Shown: positions 1 to 6,701 of the stretch, one piece after another
Position numbering within the stretch: the first letter of the stretch is position 1
Layout: each line of letters begins with the position of its first letter
NCBI GenBank assembly: GCA_002321335.1
Contig: DCMG01000003.1
Coordinates: 42,978 to 57,860 of the forward strand
Length of the DNA stretch: 14,883 nucleotides
Reading direction: 5' to 3'
Origin: Bacteroidales bacterium UBA1628
GTDB lineage: Bacteria > Bacteroidota > Bacteroidia > Bacteroidales > UBA932
Translations under genes and position numbers: made by a program
The notes under the pieces: model-generated
Told to the model about the DNA's origin: nothing
What the model saw: only the letters and a program-made list of their open reading frames with translations
Databases searched by the model: none

Positions 1-191
1 GCGAAGATCGACCTCTGGTTCAGTTTCTCGATTTCCTCATTGTCGGAAACAGTGTTCTTGTCCTCGACCGTGCCTCTTCTGGCGATCACCTTGCCCTCAA
101 AGAGCATGGCTTCAGACAATGTGGTCTTACCTGACTTGGCGCTGCCAATCAGAACCACATTGCGGATGTCTTTAGTAGAATATTCTTTCAT
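1..191 (-). CDS. Elongation factor G-like GTPase, N-terminal part (runs off the window)
   Basis: Only the first 63 codons lie in the window. The start is the ATG at 189-191, and the frame is open to the window edge. The protein begins MKEYSTKDIRNVVLIGSAKS and has a P-loop GSAKSGKT at residues 16-23. A stretch reading RRGTVEDKNTVSDNEE follows, which matches the G1 and switch I area of the EF-G paralogue carried by many Bacteroidota. Canonical EF-G has AHIDAGKT at the P-loop. Here it is GSAKSGKT, so this is more likely the secondary EF-G-like protein than the main translocase. EF-G proteins are cytosolic GTPases acting on the ribosome in translocation or recycling. Which job this paralogue does cannot be read from the fragment. 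A promoter-like sequence on the same strand lies about 110 bp upstream. Confidence 0.85.
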   Translation of the reverse strand, partial: MKEYSTKDIRNVVLIGSAKSGKTTLSEAMLFEGKVIARRGTVEDKNTVSDNEEIEKLNQRSIF

Positions 192-300
192 TACTATAAG
201 TTATTAATTATGAAATCATTGTTGGCAAAATTGCATTACGGGGAACCACATGATAAAAATCGATTTACCCTTGGAAGCGCCTCATAAGTTCGCCGAAAGG

Positions 301-332
301 CAAATCTAATAAAAAAATGTCCCAATAACAAC
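301..332 (-). promoter_or_regulatory. Candidate promoter for the EF-G-like gene
   Basis: On the minus strand, TAGATTTG (301-308) fits the Bacteroides -7 box TAnnTTTG exactly. GTTG (329-332) lies 20 bp upstream, where the -33 TTTG box is expected, and matches three of four bases. It would start transcription about 100 bp ahead of the EF-G-like start codon. The -33 element sits just upstream of the neighbouring small gene's 3' end. Confidence 0.4.
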
Positions 333-338
333 ACTATA

Positions 339-542
339 TCAATTAATATTCTCGCAACGTCGGTAAAAATCCACAAGGTCCTGCCCCCTGTAGCCCAATT
401 CCTCGTAAAGCACAGCGTCCAGCACAGCCGGTTCCGCACCTATCCGCAGACATATTCCTGCAAAATCCGGAATCTGCCTGTAAAGTCTCTCTTCATCCAT
501 TGCCTTCTCAAAGGCAGCATAGTCATTCTCTGTCCTGTCCAT
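339..542 (-). CDS. Small uncharacterised protein, 67 residues
   Basis: The protein runs MDRTENDYAAFEKAMDEERL... to ...LVDFYRRCENIN. I chose the ATG at 540-542. The frame stays open 16 codons further upstream, but that extension looks unlike the rest and would start further into the gap. The sequence is acidic and predicted helical, with no signal peptide or membrane segment. The pattern 'PDFAGICLRIGAEPAVLDAVLYEELG' spread over residues 25-49 has the rhythm of a helix-turn-helix. Short proteins with an AFEKAMxEERLY...LDxxLYxELGxxGxxLVxxYR pattern are, from memory, frequent in Bacteroidales genomes and some resemble the N-terminal part of AraC-like regulators. That relationship is an inference. 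It lies upstream of the EF-G-like gene on the same strand, with a separate candidate promoter between them. No function is assigned. Confidence 0.55.
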   Translation of the reverse strand: MDRTENDYAAFEKAMDEERLYRQIPDFAGICLRIGAEPAVLDAVLYEELGYRGQDLVDFYRRCENIN

Positions 543-674
543 AGTGAAAGTGTTTTTCGCAAAGGACACAAGTTCCACTCTAAAAAACAAGCGCAGGAGG
601 GGAGCAAACAGGGGTAACCACTCAAATATTTCTGTTTTTTATCTTTTTGATATGTTTTTTATAACCGCCGATTA

Positions 675-701
675 CATTTTACAACCTATGGTTACAAAAT
701 G
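675..701. repeat. Imperfect inverted repeat upstream of the XRE gene
   Basis: The arms cattttacaacc (675-686) and ggttacaaaatg (690-701) are complementary at 10 of 12 positions around a 3-bp centre. The site lies just upstream of the predicted -7 box of the XRE gene, in the region where the -33 box should be. It is a candidate second binding site for the regulator or another factor, or a weak hairpin. Confidence 0.4.
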
Positions 702-718
702 AAGAATCTTCTTTTGGA

Positions 719-726
719 TATTTTTG
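719..726 (+). promoter_or_regulatory. -7 promoter element of the XRE regulator gene
   Basis: TATTTTTG is an exact match to the Bacteroides -7 consensus TAnnTTTG. No good -33 TTTG box lies 19-21 bp upstream; that position is taken by an inverted repeat. The predicted start of transcription falls inside the palindrome at 726-740. Confidence 0.5.
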
Positions 727-740
727 CGTTAGTGTAACGC
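726..740. promoter_or_regulatory. Palindromic operator candidate, GCGTTA-GTG-TAACGC
   Basis: This is a perfect 6-bp inverted repeat with a 3-bp centre, beginning at the last base of the -7 box and covering the expected transcription start. It lies 21 bp before the ATG of the XRE-type regulator. XRE/Cro-type repressors commonly bind short palindromes on their own promoters, so autorepression is the simplest reading. Binding itself is inferred. Confidence 0.55.
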
Positions 741-761
741 TATTTGAAGATTCACTCGGAA

Positions 762-1187
762 ATGGACGACGCAACGATAAAGAACAATCTTGAAAAGAAA
801 CGGAACGAACTCGGGTTCTCACAGACCGAGATGGCACGTCGTCTGGAAATCTCTCTGAACGCATACCGTAAACTTGAGAAAGGAAAGACAAGAATCCTGA
901 ACGAGCACGTTGAGAAATTCGCCGAAGCCGCCGGAGTCTCCGTCGCGGAATTAGTGAACGGTTTCGAGCCGATAAGCTCCGCCACCGCAGGGCTTAATGA
1001 CGTAAAGGAAACCTACGACAGGAAAATCAGAGCCTTGGAGGATGGCTACATCAAAGAAATCGAAATCCTTAGAAAAGAAGTGAATCTTCTTCATGAAAAG
1101 ATCAAGGACAAGGACGAGATCATCAGCATGAACCGCAAACTAATACGCCGCTACGAGAAAGAACTTGGGCTAAAGGCCGGAGAATAA
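762..1187 (+). CDS. XRE-family helix-turn-helix regulator with C-terminal coiled coil
   Basis: This is a 141-residue cytosolic DNA-binding protein. Residues about 6-60 form a Cro/C1-type HTH domain, seen as KKRNELGFSQTEMARRLEIS followed by AYRKLEKGKTRI. Residues about 75-135 are charged and heptad-like (EILRKEVNLLHEKIKDKDEI), a probable dimerising coiled coil. I start at the ATG at 762; an in-frame TTG at 744 would add six residues and is less likely. The promoter carries a perfect palindrome over the expected start of transcription, which suggests autoregulation. The 3' end overlaps the convergent rnhB gene by 18 bp. No toxin, phage or mobile gene lies next to it, so it may be a free-standing regulator rather than an antitoxin or phage repressor. 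The target genes are unknown. Confidence 0.8.
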   Translation: MDDATIKNNLEKKRNELGFSQTEMARRLEISLNAYRKLEKGKTRILNEHVEKFAEAAGVSVAELVNGFEPISSATAGLNDVKETYDRKIRALEDGYIKEIEILRKEVNLLHEKIKDKDEIISMNRKLIRRYEKELGLKAGE

Positions 1188-1805
1188 AGTCGGCTCAAGT
1201 TCCTTCGGGTGAAATGACCGTCGGTGCCAAGGAGTCAGTCCAAACTTTTTTATGGCCTCGATGTGCTCCTTGGTCGGATAGCCCATATTCCTGTCCCAGC
1301 CGTATTCGGGATATTCCTTGGCCAACCCGCGCATCTTCTCGTCCCTCCAAGTCTTCGCAAGCACCGAAGCCGCCGCGATTGATGAATATGTCGCATCGCC
1401 GTGAACCACAGTGAGGTAGGAGTCAAAGCCGTAGCCGTCGAATGGTCTGAAACGGTTGCCGTCGATCAGAAGGAAGTCAGGTTTGGGGCTCAGGCGAAGA
1501 ACCGCACGCTGCATCCCGGTGACCGAGGCCCAAAGGATATTCAGTTCATCAATCTCCTCCGGACTCACGGCCTCCACGGCCCACGAAACCGCCTCCCGCT
1601 CGATGATCGGTCTCAAAATGTCCCTCGACTTCTCGCTCATCTTCTTGGAATCGTTAAGGAAAGGATGGTGAAAATCCGCAGGCAGGATCACTGCGGCGGC
1701 ATAGACCGGCCCCGCGAGCGGCCCTCGTCCGGCCTCATCGCAGCCGGCCTCCAATCGACCAGACTCCATAAAAGGCAGCAAATGTATATATCTCGACATA
1801 TTCAT
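1170..1805 (-). CDS. rnhB: Ribonuclease HII
   Basis: Ribonuclease HII cuts the RNA strand of RNA-DNA hybrids and starts removal of single ribonucleotides misincorporated into DNA. The protein has 211 residues, normal for the family. The four catalytic carboxylates can be placed: D23 and E24 in the signature DEAGRGPLAGPV, D115 in LLIDGNRF, and D137 in VHGDATYSSI. The conserved stretch AAASVLAKTWRD follows. Two ATG starts are possible (1805 and 1799, giving MNMSRY or MSRY); both leave the fold intact. The gene is convergent with the XRE regulator and their last 18 bp overlap. The last 1-2 residue positions at the N-terminus are the only uncertainty. Confidence 0.95.
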   Translation of the reverse strand: MNMSRYIHLLPFMESGRLEAGCDEAGRGPLAGPVYAAAVILPADFHHPFLNDSKKMSEKSRDILRPIIEREAVSWAVEAVSPEEIDELNILWASVTGMQRAVLRLSPKPDFLLIDGNRFRPFDGYGFDSYLTVVHGDATYSSIAAASVLAKTWRDEKMRGLAKEYPEYGWDRNMGYPTKEHIEAIKKFGLTPWHRRSFHPKELEPTLFSGL

Positions 1806-1850
1806 AAATCAAATCTTGCCGGTGCACAATACTTGTATCTGATCTCCTTC

Positions 1851-1877
1851 GGTCGCTGAGCCTGTCGAAGCGCCGGT
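1851..1877. repeat. Dispersed intergenic repeat, copy 1 (GAGCCTGTCGAAGCG type)
   Basis: The core ggtcgctgagcctgtcgaag plus cg recurs at 12560-12581 with one mismatch in 22, and in degenerate form at 10953-10974 (18 of 22). All three copies are intergenic and in the same orientation. Here the core is embedded in a small inverted repeat, CTTCG (1847-1851) and CGAAG (1866-1870). Confidence 0.75.
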
Positions 1878-1948
1878 CACTTCGGCTGGATCTGTGGCCG
1901 ATGGTCAACCTCTCCAAAACCGTCTGAAGTGGCAAATATAATCAGAAA

Positions 1949-1979
1949 TTTGAGTTTAGGCGGGAAATGGCTAATTTTG
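1949..1979 (+). promoter_or_regulatory. Consensus promoter of the DPP7-mrp operon
   Basis: TTTG (1949-1952), a 19-bp spacer and TAATTTTG (1972-1979) match both boxes of the Bacteroides primary-sigma consensus exactly. Transcription would start near 1985 and leave a leader of about 50 nt before the ATG at 2036. The -7 box overlaps the first copy of a 14-bp direct repeat. Confidence 0.7.
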
Positions 1980-2008
1980 TTGGACATTTCCGAAGGAAAT
2001 GGCTAATT
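1963..2008 (+). repeat. 14-bp direct repeat ggaaatggctaatt, two copies
   Basis: Identical copies lie at 1963-1976 and 1995-2008, 32 bp apart start to start. The first overlaps the -7 box of the DPP7 promoter and the second falls in the 5' leader. It may be a regulator half-site pair or a leftover local duplication. Confidence 0.6.
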
Positions 2009-2035
2009 ATATAGGTTATAAACTACTGTAATACA

Positions 2036-4147
2036 ATGAGAAAATTGATTTGTTCCGTCGCTGCCGCCCTTCTGGTAGGATTCAGCGCGATGGCAGACGA
2101 GGGGATGTGGATGCTTCCGCTCCTCCAGAAACTCAACGCGGACGCGATGAAGGACCTTGGATGCAGGCTCACGCCTGACCAGATCTACAATGTGAACCAT
2201 TCTTCGCTCAAGGATGCGATCGTCATCTTCGGCGGCGGATGCACAGGCGAGATGATCTCCGACAAAGGACTTTTGGTGACCAACCACCACTGTGGCTACA
2301 GCAGCATCCAGCAGCTCTCAAGCGACGAGCACAACTACCTTGAGGACGGATTCTGGGCGATGAACAGCGGCGAGGAGATTCCGGTTCCGGGGCTCACGGT
2401 CACGTTCCTTGTGAACATGAGCGATGTCACCGACGCGATTGAAGGTGCCAAGTCCGACGAGGAAAGAAAGGCTGTCAGAGAGGCTCTCGTCAAGGCATCC
2501 GAGGAACAGAATCCCGGGTGCGACGTGGAACTCACCTCTTTCTACAACAACAATGTGCACTACATCATCGTCTATAAGATCTTCAAGGACATCCGTTTCG
2601 TAGGGGCCCCGCCGGCATCCATCGGAAAGTTCGGCGGTGAGACCGACAACTGGATGTGGCCTCGCCACACAGGCGACTTCTCGATGTTCAGGGTCTATGC
2701 GGGCAAGGACAACGAGCCGGCTGAATATTCAGAGGACAATGTGCCTTACGTGCCAAAGCAGTCGCTGAAGATCTCTCTAAAAGGCATCAACGAAGGTGAC
2801 TACACGATGATCATGGGCTACCCTGGACGCACCCAGAGGTACCAGACAGAGGCGCAGCTGAACCACATGCTGGCACTGAACGACATCGCGATTGAGGCCA
2901 GGACCCTACGTCAGGACATAATGTGGAAATGGATGGAGAAGGATCCTTCCATCAGGCTGAAATATGCCAACAAATATGCTGGCTCAGCCAACGGTTGGAA
3001 GAAGTGGATCGGAGAAAAGAAGGCGTTCAAGGACTTGAATATCATCGAGAAGGAGCACGACAAGGAGGCTCGCTTCCAGAAATGGGTTGACAAGAACAAG
3101 AAACGTTCCGAGCTATATGGAACAGCAATCGCGGACATCGCAGCCGGGATCAAGGCCAACGAGCAGGTGGATTTCGACGTGAAACTTCTGAGCGAGACCA
3201 TCTTTAGAACCGAACTGGTCAATCTCTCAAGCGCTTACTTAGGAGGCAGGAACAGAAGTCTGAAATCAGGAGCGGACAGTCTGACTGCGGAAGCGGCTGG
3301 CTTCGAAGCTCTTAAAGCCGTGTTCGAAGACTACTACGCTCCGCTGGACAAGGAAGCGACAGCGGCCCTGTTGAAATTGTATAGGGAGAAGGCAAGACCT
3401 GAGAACTATCCGGATTTCGGAGAGGATTTCGCGACAATGGACATCGACAAGTACGTGGATGAGCTGTTCAGAACGACAATATTCTCGTCTTATGACAAGG
3501 CTAAGGAAGCCATTGAAAAAGATGGCAAGAAGGCCACTCTCAATGATCCGGCCAACAAGTTCGCGACAGCGCTCGTGAATGTGTTCGCCAAACTGCGCGG
3601 AGAGCAGGACCAAGAGGCTAAGGCCAAGATCAAGGCCGCTTCCAAGGCCTACACAGCCGGACTGATGGAATGGAACAAAGGCAAGGCCATGTACCCGGAC
3701 GCCAACTTCACGATGAGGCTCACCTACGGGACTGTGAAGTCATATTCCCCGAAGGACGCCGTCAACTACAGGTACTACTCAACCATCTACGGTGTGATGG
3801 AGAAAGAGGACCCTAACAACTACGAGTTCAACGTTCCGGAAAAGCTTAAGCAACTCTATGTCAAGAGGGACTACGGCCAGTACGCCATGGCTGACGGCAA
3901 CCTCCCTTGCTGCTTCCTCACCACAAACGACATCACAGGAGGCAACTCAGGCAGCCCTGTCCTCAACGCCAACGGTGAACTGATAGGTCTGGCATTCGAC
4001 GGTAACTGGGAGTCGATGTCCAGCGACGTGATGTTCGAGCCTGACCTCCAGAGGTGCATCTGCGTGGACATCCGCTACGTCCTCTTCCTCGTGGACAAGT
4101 TCGGCGGCGCCGGCTATCTCACCAAGGAAATGAACATCGTAAAATAA
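2036..4147 (+). CDS. S46 family dipeptidyl-peptidase, DPP7 type
   Basis: This periplasmic serine exopeptidase releases dipeptides from the N-termini of oligopeptides, feeding amino-acid uptake. The protein has 703 residues, a normal length for DPP7/DPP11. Residues 1-20 are a signal peptide with likely cleavage at AMA|DEG. The catalytic triad is visible: the histidine of TNHHCG (H84/H85, most likely H85), D214 in PRHTGDF, and S638 in GGNSGSP. The residue 18 positions after the serine sets specificity in this family. Here it is G656 in FDGNWE, as in DPP7, which prefers hydrophobic residues; DPP11, specific for Asp/Glu, has Arg there. The substrate preference is therefore inferred to be DPP7-like. 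It has a consensus promoter and is followed after 5 bp by mrp, so the two are probably co-transcribed. Confidence 0.93.
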   Translation: MRKLICSVAAALLVGFSAMADEGMWMLPLLQKLNADAMKDLGCRLTPDQIYNVNHSSLKDAIVIFGGGCTGEMISDKGLLVTNHHCGYSSIQQLSSDEHNYLEDGFWAMNSGEEIPVPGLTVTFLVNMSDVTDAIEGAKSDEERKAVREALVKASEEQNPGCDVELTSFYNNNVHYIIVYKIFKDIRFVGAPPASIGKFGGETDNWMWPRHTGDFSMFRVYAGKDNEPAEYSEDNVPYVPKQSLKISLKGINEGDYTMIMGYPGRTQRYQTEAQLNHMLALNDIAIEARTLRQDIMWKWMEKDPSIRLKYANKYAGSANGWKKWIGEKKAFKDLNIIEKEHDKEARFQKWVDKNKKRSELYGTAIADIAAGIKANEQVDFDVKLLSETIFRTELVNLSSAYLGGRNRSLKSGADSLTAEAAGFEALKAVFEDYYAPLDKEATAALLKLYREKARPENYPDFGEDFATMDIDKYVDELFRTTIFSSYDKAKEAIEKDGKKATLNDPANKFATALVNVFAKLRGEQDQEAKAKIKAASKAYTAGLMEWNKGKAMYPDANFTMRLTYGTVKSYSPKDAVNYRYYSTIYGVMEKEDPNNYEFNVPEKLKQLYVKRDYGQYAMADGNLPCCFLTTNDITGGNSGSPVLNANGELIGLAFDGNWESMSSDVMFEPDLQRCICVDIRYVLFLVDKFGGAGYLTKEMNIVK

Positions 4148-4152
4148 TAAAC

Positions 4153-5220
4153 ATGACAAAACAGGAAATATTAAATATGCTCGCCGAGGTGGTTCACCCC
4201 GCCAAAGGCAGCAAAAGCATAGTCGAGCTGGGTATGGTTGACTCCATCTCCATCAACGGCAACAAGGCGACAGTCACCCTCGCATTCCCTAAAAGGCGCG
4301 ATCCTCTCACTGAATATCTTGTCGGGAGCACCCGCGCCACAATCATCCGCAATGCTCCGCAAGGCACTGAGGTTGAGGTAAAGACCGTGGTCAAGGAAGA
4401 AGCTCCGAAAAAGAAAGCCGGACTTGATCTCGGCCTTGAGGAAATCAACAATGTCCGCCACATCATCGGAATCGCCTCCGGCAAGGGAGGGGTCGGAAAG
4501 TCCACCGTGGCGGTCAATCTGGCCGTGGCCCTCGCCCGTCTCGGCTACAAGGTCGGACTCGCCGACGCTGATGTCTACGGGCCTTCCGTTCCGCTGATGA
4601 CCGGCACGGAAGGCGCTGTCCCTGAGGCGGAAGAGATTGCGGAAGGCAAGGAAGTGATCTACCCGATCGAGAAATACGGTGTGAAATGGATGTCCATCGG
4701 CTATTTCGCCGAACCAGGCCAAGCCCTCATCTGGAGAGGTCCTATGGCCTGCAACGCCCTCAAGCAGATGATTCTGCAAGTCCGCTGGGGTGTGTTGGAC
4801 TTCCTTCTGATCGACATGCCACCAGGAACCGGCGACATCCACATCTCCCTCGTGAACGACATCCCGATGGAGGGTGCGCTGATCGTCACTACACCTCAGC
4901 CTGTGGCCCTCTCTGACGTGGAAAAAGGCGTGAATATGTTCCGCAACAAGAACATCGACCGCAAGATCTTCGGTCTTGTGGAGAACATGGCATGGTTCAC
5001 TCCTGAGGAACTTCCCCAGAACAAGTACTATATATTCGGAAAGAACGGTGGCAAGGAGATGGCCGACAAGTACGGCATTCCGCTCCTCGGGCAGATACCG
5101 ATCGTCCAGAGCATCCGTGAAGGCGGAGACTCCGGCGAGCCTGCCGCCCTCTCCACCCGTCCGGACGGCCAGGCATTCATAGACCTCGCCGGACGCCTCG
5201 TCAAAGCCGTTGAGTCCTAG
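4153..5220 (+). CDS. mrp: Mrp/ApbC-type iron-sulfur cluster carrier ATPase
   Basis: This cytosolic P-loop ATPase of the Mrp/NBP35 family passes Fe-S clusters to target enzymes. The product has 355 residues from the ATG at 4153; the open frame extends upstream into the peptidase gene but has no plausible start there. Residues about 1-80 are a MIP18/DUF59 domain (EVVHP...VELGMVDSISI), followed by a Lys-rich linker. The deviant Walker A is GKGGVGKS (110-117), with ADADVYGPSVP and IDMPPGTGD further on. The CxxC cluster motif found in E. coli ApbC after the ENM stretch is absent; here it reads ENMAWFTPEELPQNKYYIFG, a form I recall from other Bacteroidota. It follows the DPP7 gene by 5 bp. Its stop codon overlaps the stop of the convergent FAD oxidoreductase gene within a shared CTAG. 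Confidence 0.93.
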   Translation: MTKQEILNMLAEVVHPAKGSKSIVELGMVDSISINGNKATVTLAFPKRRDPLTEYLVGSTRATIIRNAPQGTEVEVKTVVKEEAPKKKAGLDLGLEEINNVRHIIGIASGKGGVGKSTVAVNLAVALARLGYKVGLADADVYGPSVPLMTGTEGAVPEAEEIAEGKEVIYPIEKYGVKWMSIGYFAEPGQALIWRGPMACNALKQMILQVRWGVLDFLLIDMPPGTGDIHISLVNDIPMEGALIVTTPQPVALSDVEKGVNMFRNKNIDRKIFGLVENMAWFTPEELPQNKYYIFGKNGGKEMADKYGIPLLGQIPIVQSIREGGDSGEPAALSTRPDGQAFIDLAGRLVKAVES

Positions 5221-6626
5221 ATTATCGCTCCGAGTTTGCGGACTGTGCCGACAAGATTTTCCACATCAATGTCCTGCACGTTCCGAGACTCGGAGATGCT
5301 TTGTGCCGCTGCGACACCTGCAGCCTGGCCTGTGCCCATGCAGCTCGCCATCACGCGGAGAGACGCAAGTGCCTGACGGTCAGTGGAGATGCAGCGCCCG
5401 GCAACAAGCAGGTTGGGATATTCGGGAGCAATCAACGCCCTGTAAGGCACATACGCCGGCTGCTTGAGGTCGATACGCATCTGCTTGGTTCCCTTGCTGG
5501 CGTGCATATCAATCGGATGTATGCCGCGCGAAATGCTGTCCTCATAGTGGAAGCCGCTCACATATTCATCGGCCGTGACGGTGTGGACACCATTGATGCG
5601 ACGGGACTCCCTGACTCCGGCCTGAGGCGCGGTGGAAGAGACGTAACTGTCTTTGAATTCTGGGAAATTCTCTTTAAGCAGCGATGCGAAAAGGAATATG
5701 TCCTCCCGCAACTGACACTCCGCCGCCGTGAAATTCCTATTGTCCGTGGATATGGCCGCGCGACGGGTGATGTTGACCGCGACGCTGCCTTTGTGGAGCA
5801 CATTGTTGAACCAAGGGCCTCCGAAATCCGGGATTTCAGGATGTGTCTCTTTCATGGCAAGAAGTTTCTCTCTGACAGGACGGCACTGGCTCGGACCATT
5901 TATGCCGTTGTGGTACATACATTTGTTGAGCAACTCGCTGTCGGTGTCGACTCCGGAAAGAATGAAGCAGAATGATGACGGCTGAAGCTCACTGTCAGGA
6001 TTCTCCTGCATAGGCACACTGGCCATATTCGCAAGGTCCGCATCGCCGGTGCAGTCAATGAACCTTTCTGCCTCAAGGCTTTCAAGGCCGTTCTTGTTTT
6101 CGATGATCACTGAGGAGATCCGTTTTCCCTCCATCTCGCATCCTATCATCGCCGAGTGCATATAGAGATCCACTCCGGCCTCCAGCACCATCCTCTGACA
6201 GCAAAGTTTGTAAAGTTCAATGTCGAAGTCGATGTTCGCTTTCGGCCACTCGATGAAAGCGCCGCCCATGGATTCGAGCCTCTGCACGAACTCCCAAGGA
6301 ATGCCGCCGATCACGAGATTGTTGTCCTTGGCGAACACGCTGATAGGGGTCACATACCCCGTGGTCGCCATTCCTCCGAGGAAACCATAGCGCTCAATGA
6401 GAGCCGTTTTCGCTCCTTGACGCGCCGCAGCGACCGCAGCGATGAAACCGGCGGGACCTCCGCCGGCAACGACAACGTCGTATTTTCCGACAAGCGGAGC
6501 CAACTGCCTTATTTTAGCGGAATTTCCTTCCTGTCCGGCGCAAGAGACAAGCTCCGGAGCCACTGAGACCGCAGCCAATCCAACAATTCCCCTTTTAAGA
6601 AAGAGCCTTCTTGATATTTCTGACAT
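5217..6626 (-). CDS. Tat-exported FAD-dependent oxidoreductase, probable lipoprotein
   Basis: The protein has 469 residues from the ATG at 6626; a TTG start 42 bp upstream is less likely. The N-terminus reads SRRLFLK at residues 5-11, a twin-arginine motif, then a hydrophobic stretch ending in LVSC at 26-29. That fits a lipobox with C29 as the lipidated cysteine. The FAD-binding Rossmann motif is YDVVVAGGGPAG (49-60), with the acidic strand end ALIER at 75-79 and GGMATTGYV at 84-92. The C-terminal part has LVAGRCISTDRQAL and GTGQAAGVAAA, typical of the FAD_oxidored family. Tat export means the protein would be folded with FAD before crossing the membrane. The substrate is unknown. The gene lies 75 bp downstream of metX on the same strand, and its stop overlaps the mrp stop by 4 bp. 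Confidence 0.82.
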   Translation of the reverse strand: MSEISRRLFLKRGIVGLAAVSVAPELVSCAGQEGNSAKIRQLAPLVGKYDVVVAGGGPAGFIAAVAAARQGAKTALIERYGFLGGMATTGYVTPISVFAKDNNLVIGGIPWEFVQRLESMGGAFIEWPKANIDFDIELYKLCCQRMVLEAGVDLYMHSAMIGCEMEGKRISSVIIENKNGLESLEAERFIDCTGDADLANMASVPMQENPDSELQPSSFCFILSGVDTDSELLNKCMYHNGINGPSQCRPVREKLLAMKETHPEIPDFGGPWFNNVLHKGSVAVNITRRAAISTDNRNFTAAECQLREDIFLFASLLKENFPEFKDSYVSSTAPQAGVRESRRINGVHTVTADEYVSGFHYEDSISRGIHPIDMHASKGTKQMRIDLKQPAYVPYRALIAPEYPNLLVAGRCISTDRQALASLRVMASCMGTGQAAGVAAAQSISESRNVQDIDVENLVGTVRKLGAII

Positions 6627-6701
6627 AGATTCGACCTTAGAGATTTGAATGCTGATTAACTCAGGCAAAAGTAATAAATATATAATGATATTGAAAGAAT
6701 A

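Noticed and set aside
744..761. TTG start for the XRE regulator
   Set aside because: An ATG lies 18 bp downstream directly before the conserved HTH domain, and the TTG start would lie within 4 bp of the palindrome at the expected start of transcription.
1401..1859. 152-codon open frame on the plus strand
   Set aside because: It lies antisense to rnhB, whose catalytic motifs are all intact; the translation is Arg- and His-rich with no family pattern.
2036..4147. DPP11 (Asp/Glu-specific) identity for the S46 peptidase
   Set aside because: The specificity position 18 residues after the catalytic serine is Gly (FDGNWE), as in DPP7, not Arg.
4171..4842. 223-codon open frame on the minus strand
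   Set aside because: It is antisense to mrp, which has an intact P-loop and family signatures.
5301..5975. 224-codon open frame on the plus strand
   Set aside because: It is antisense to the FAD oxidoreductase and shows no recognisable motif.
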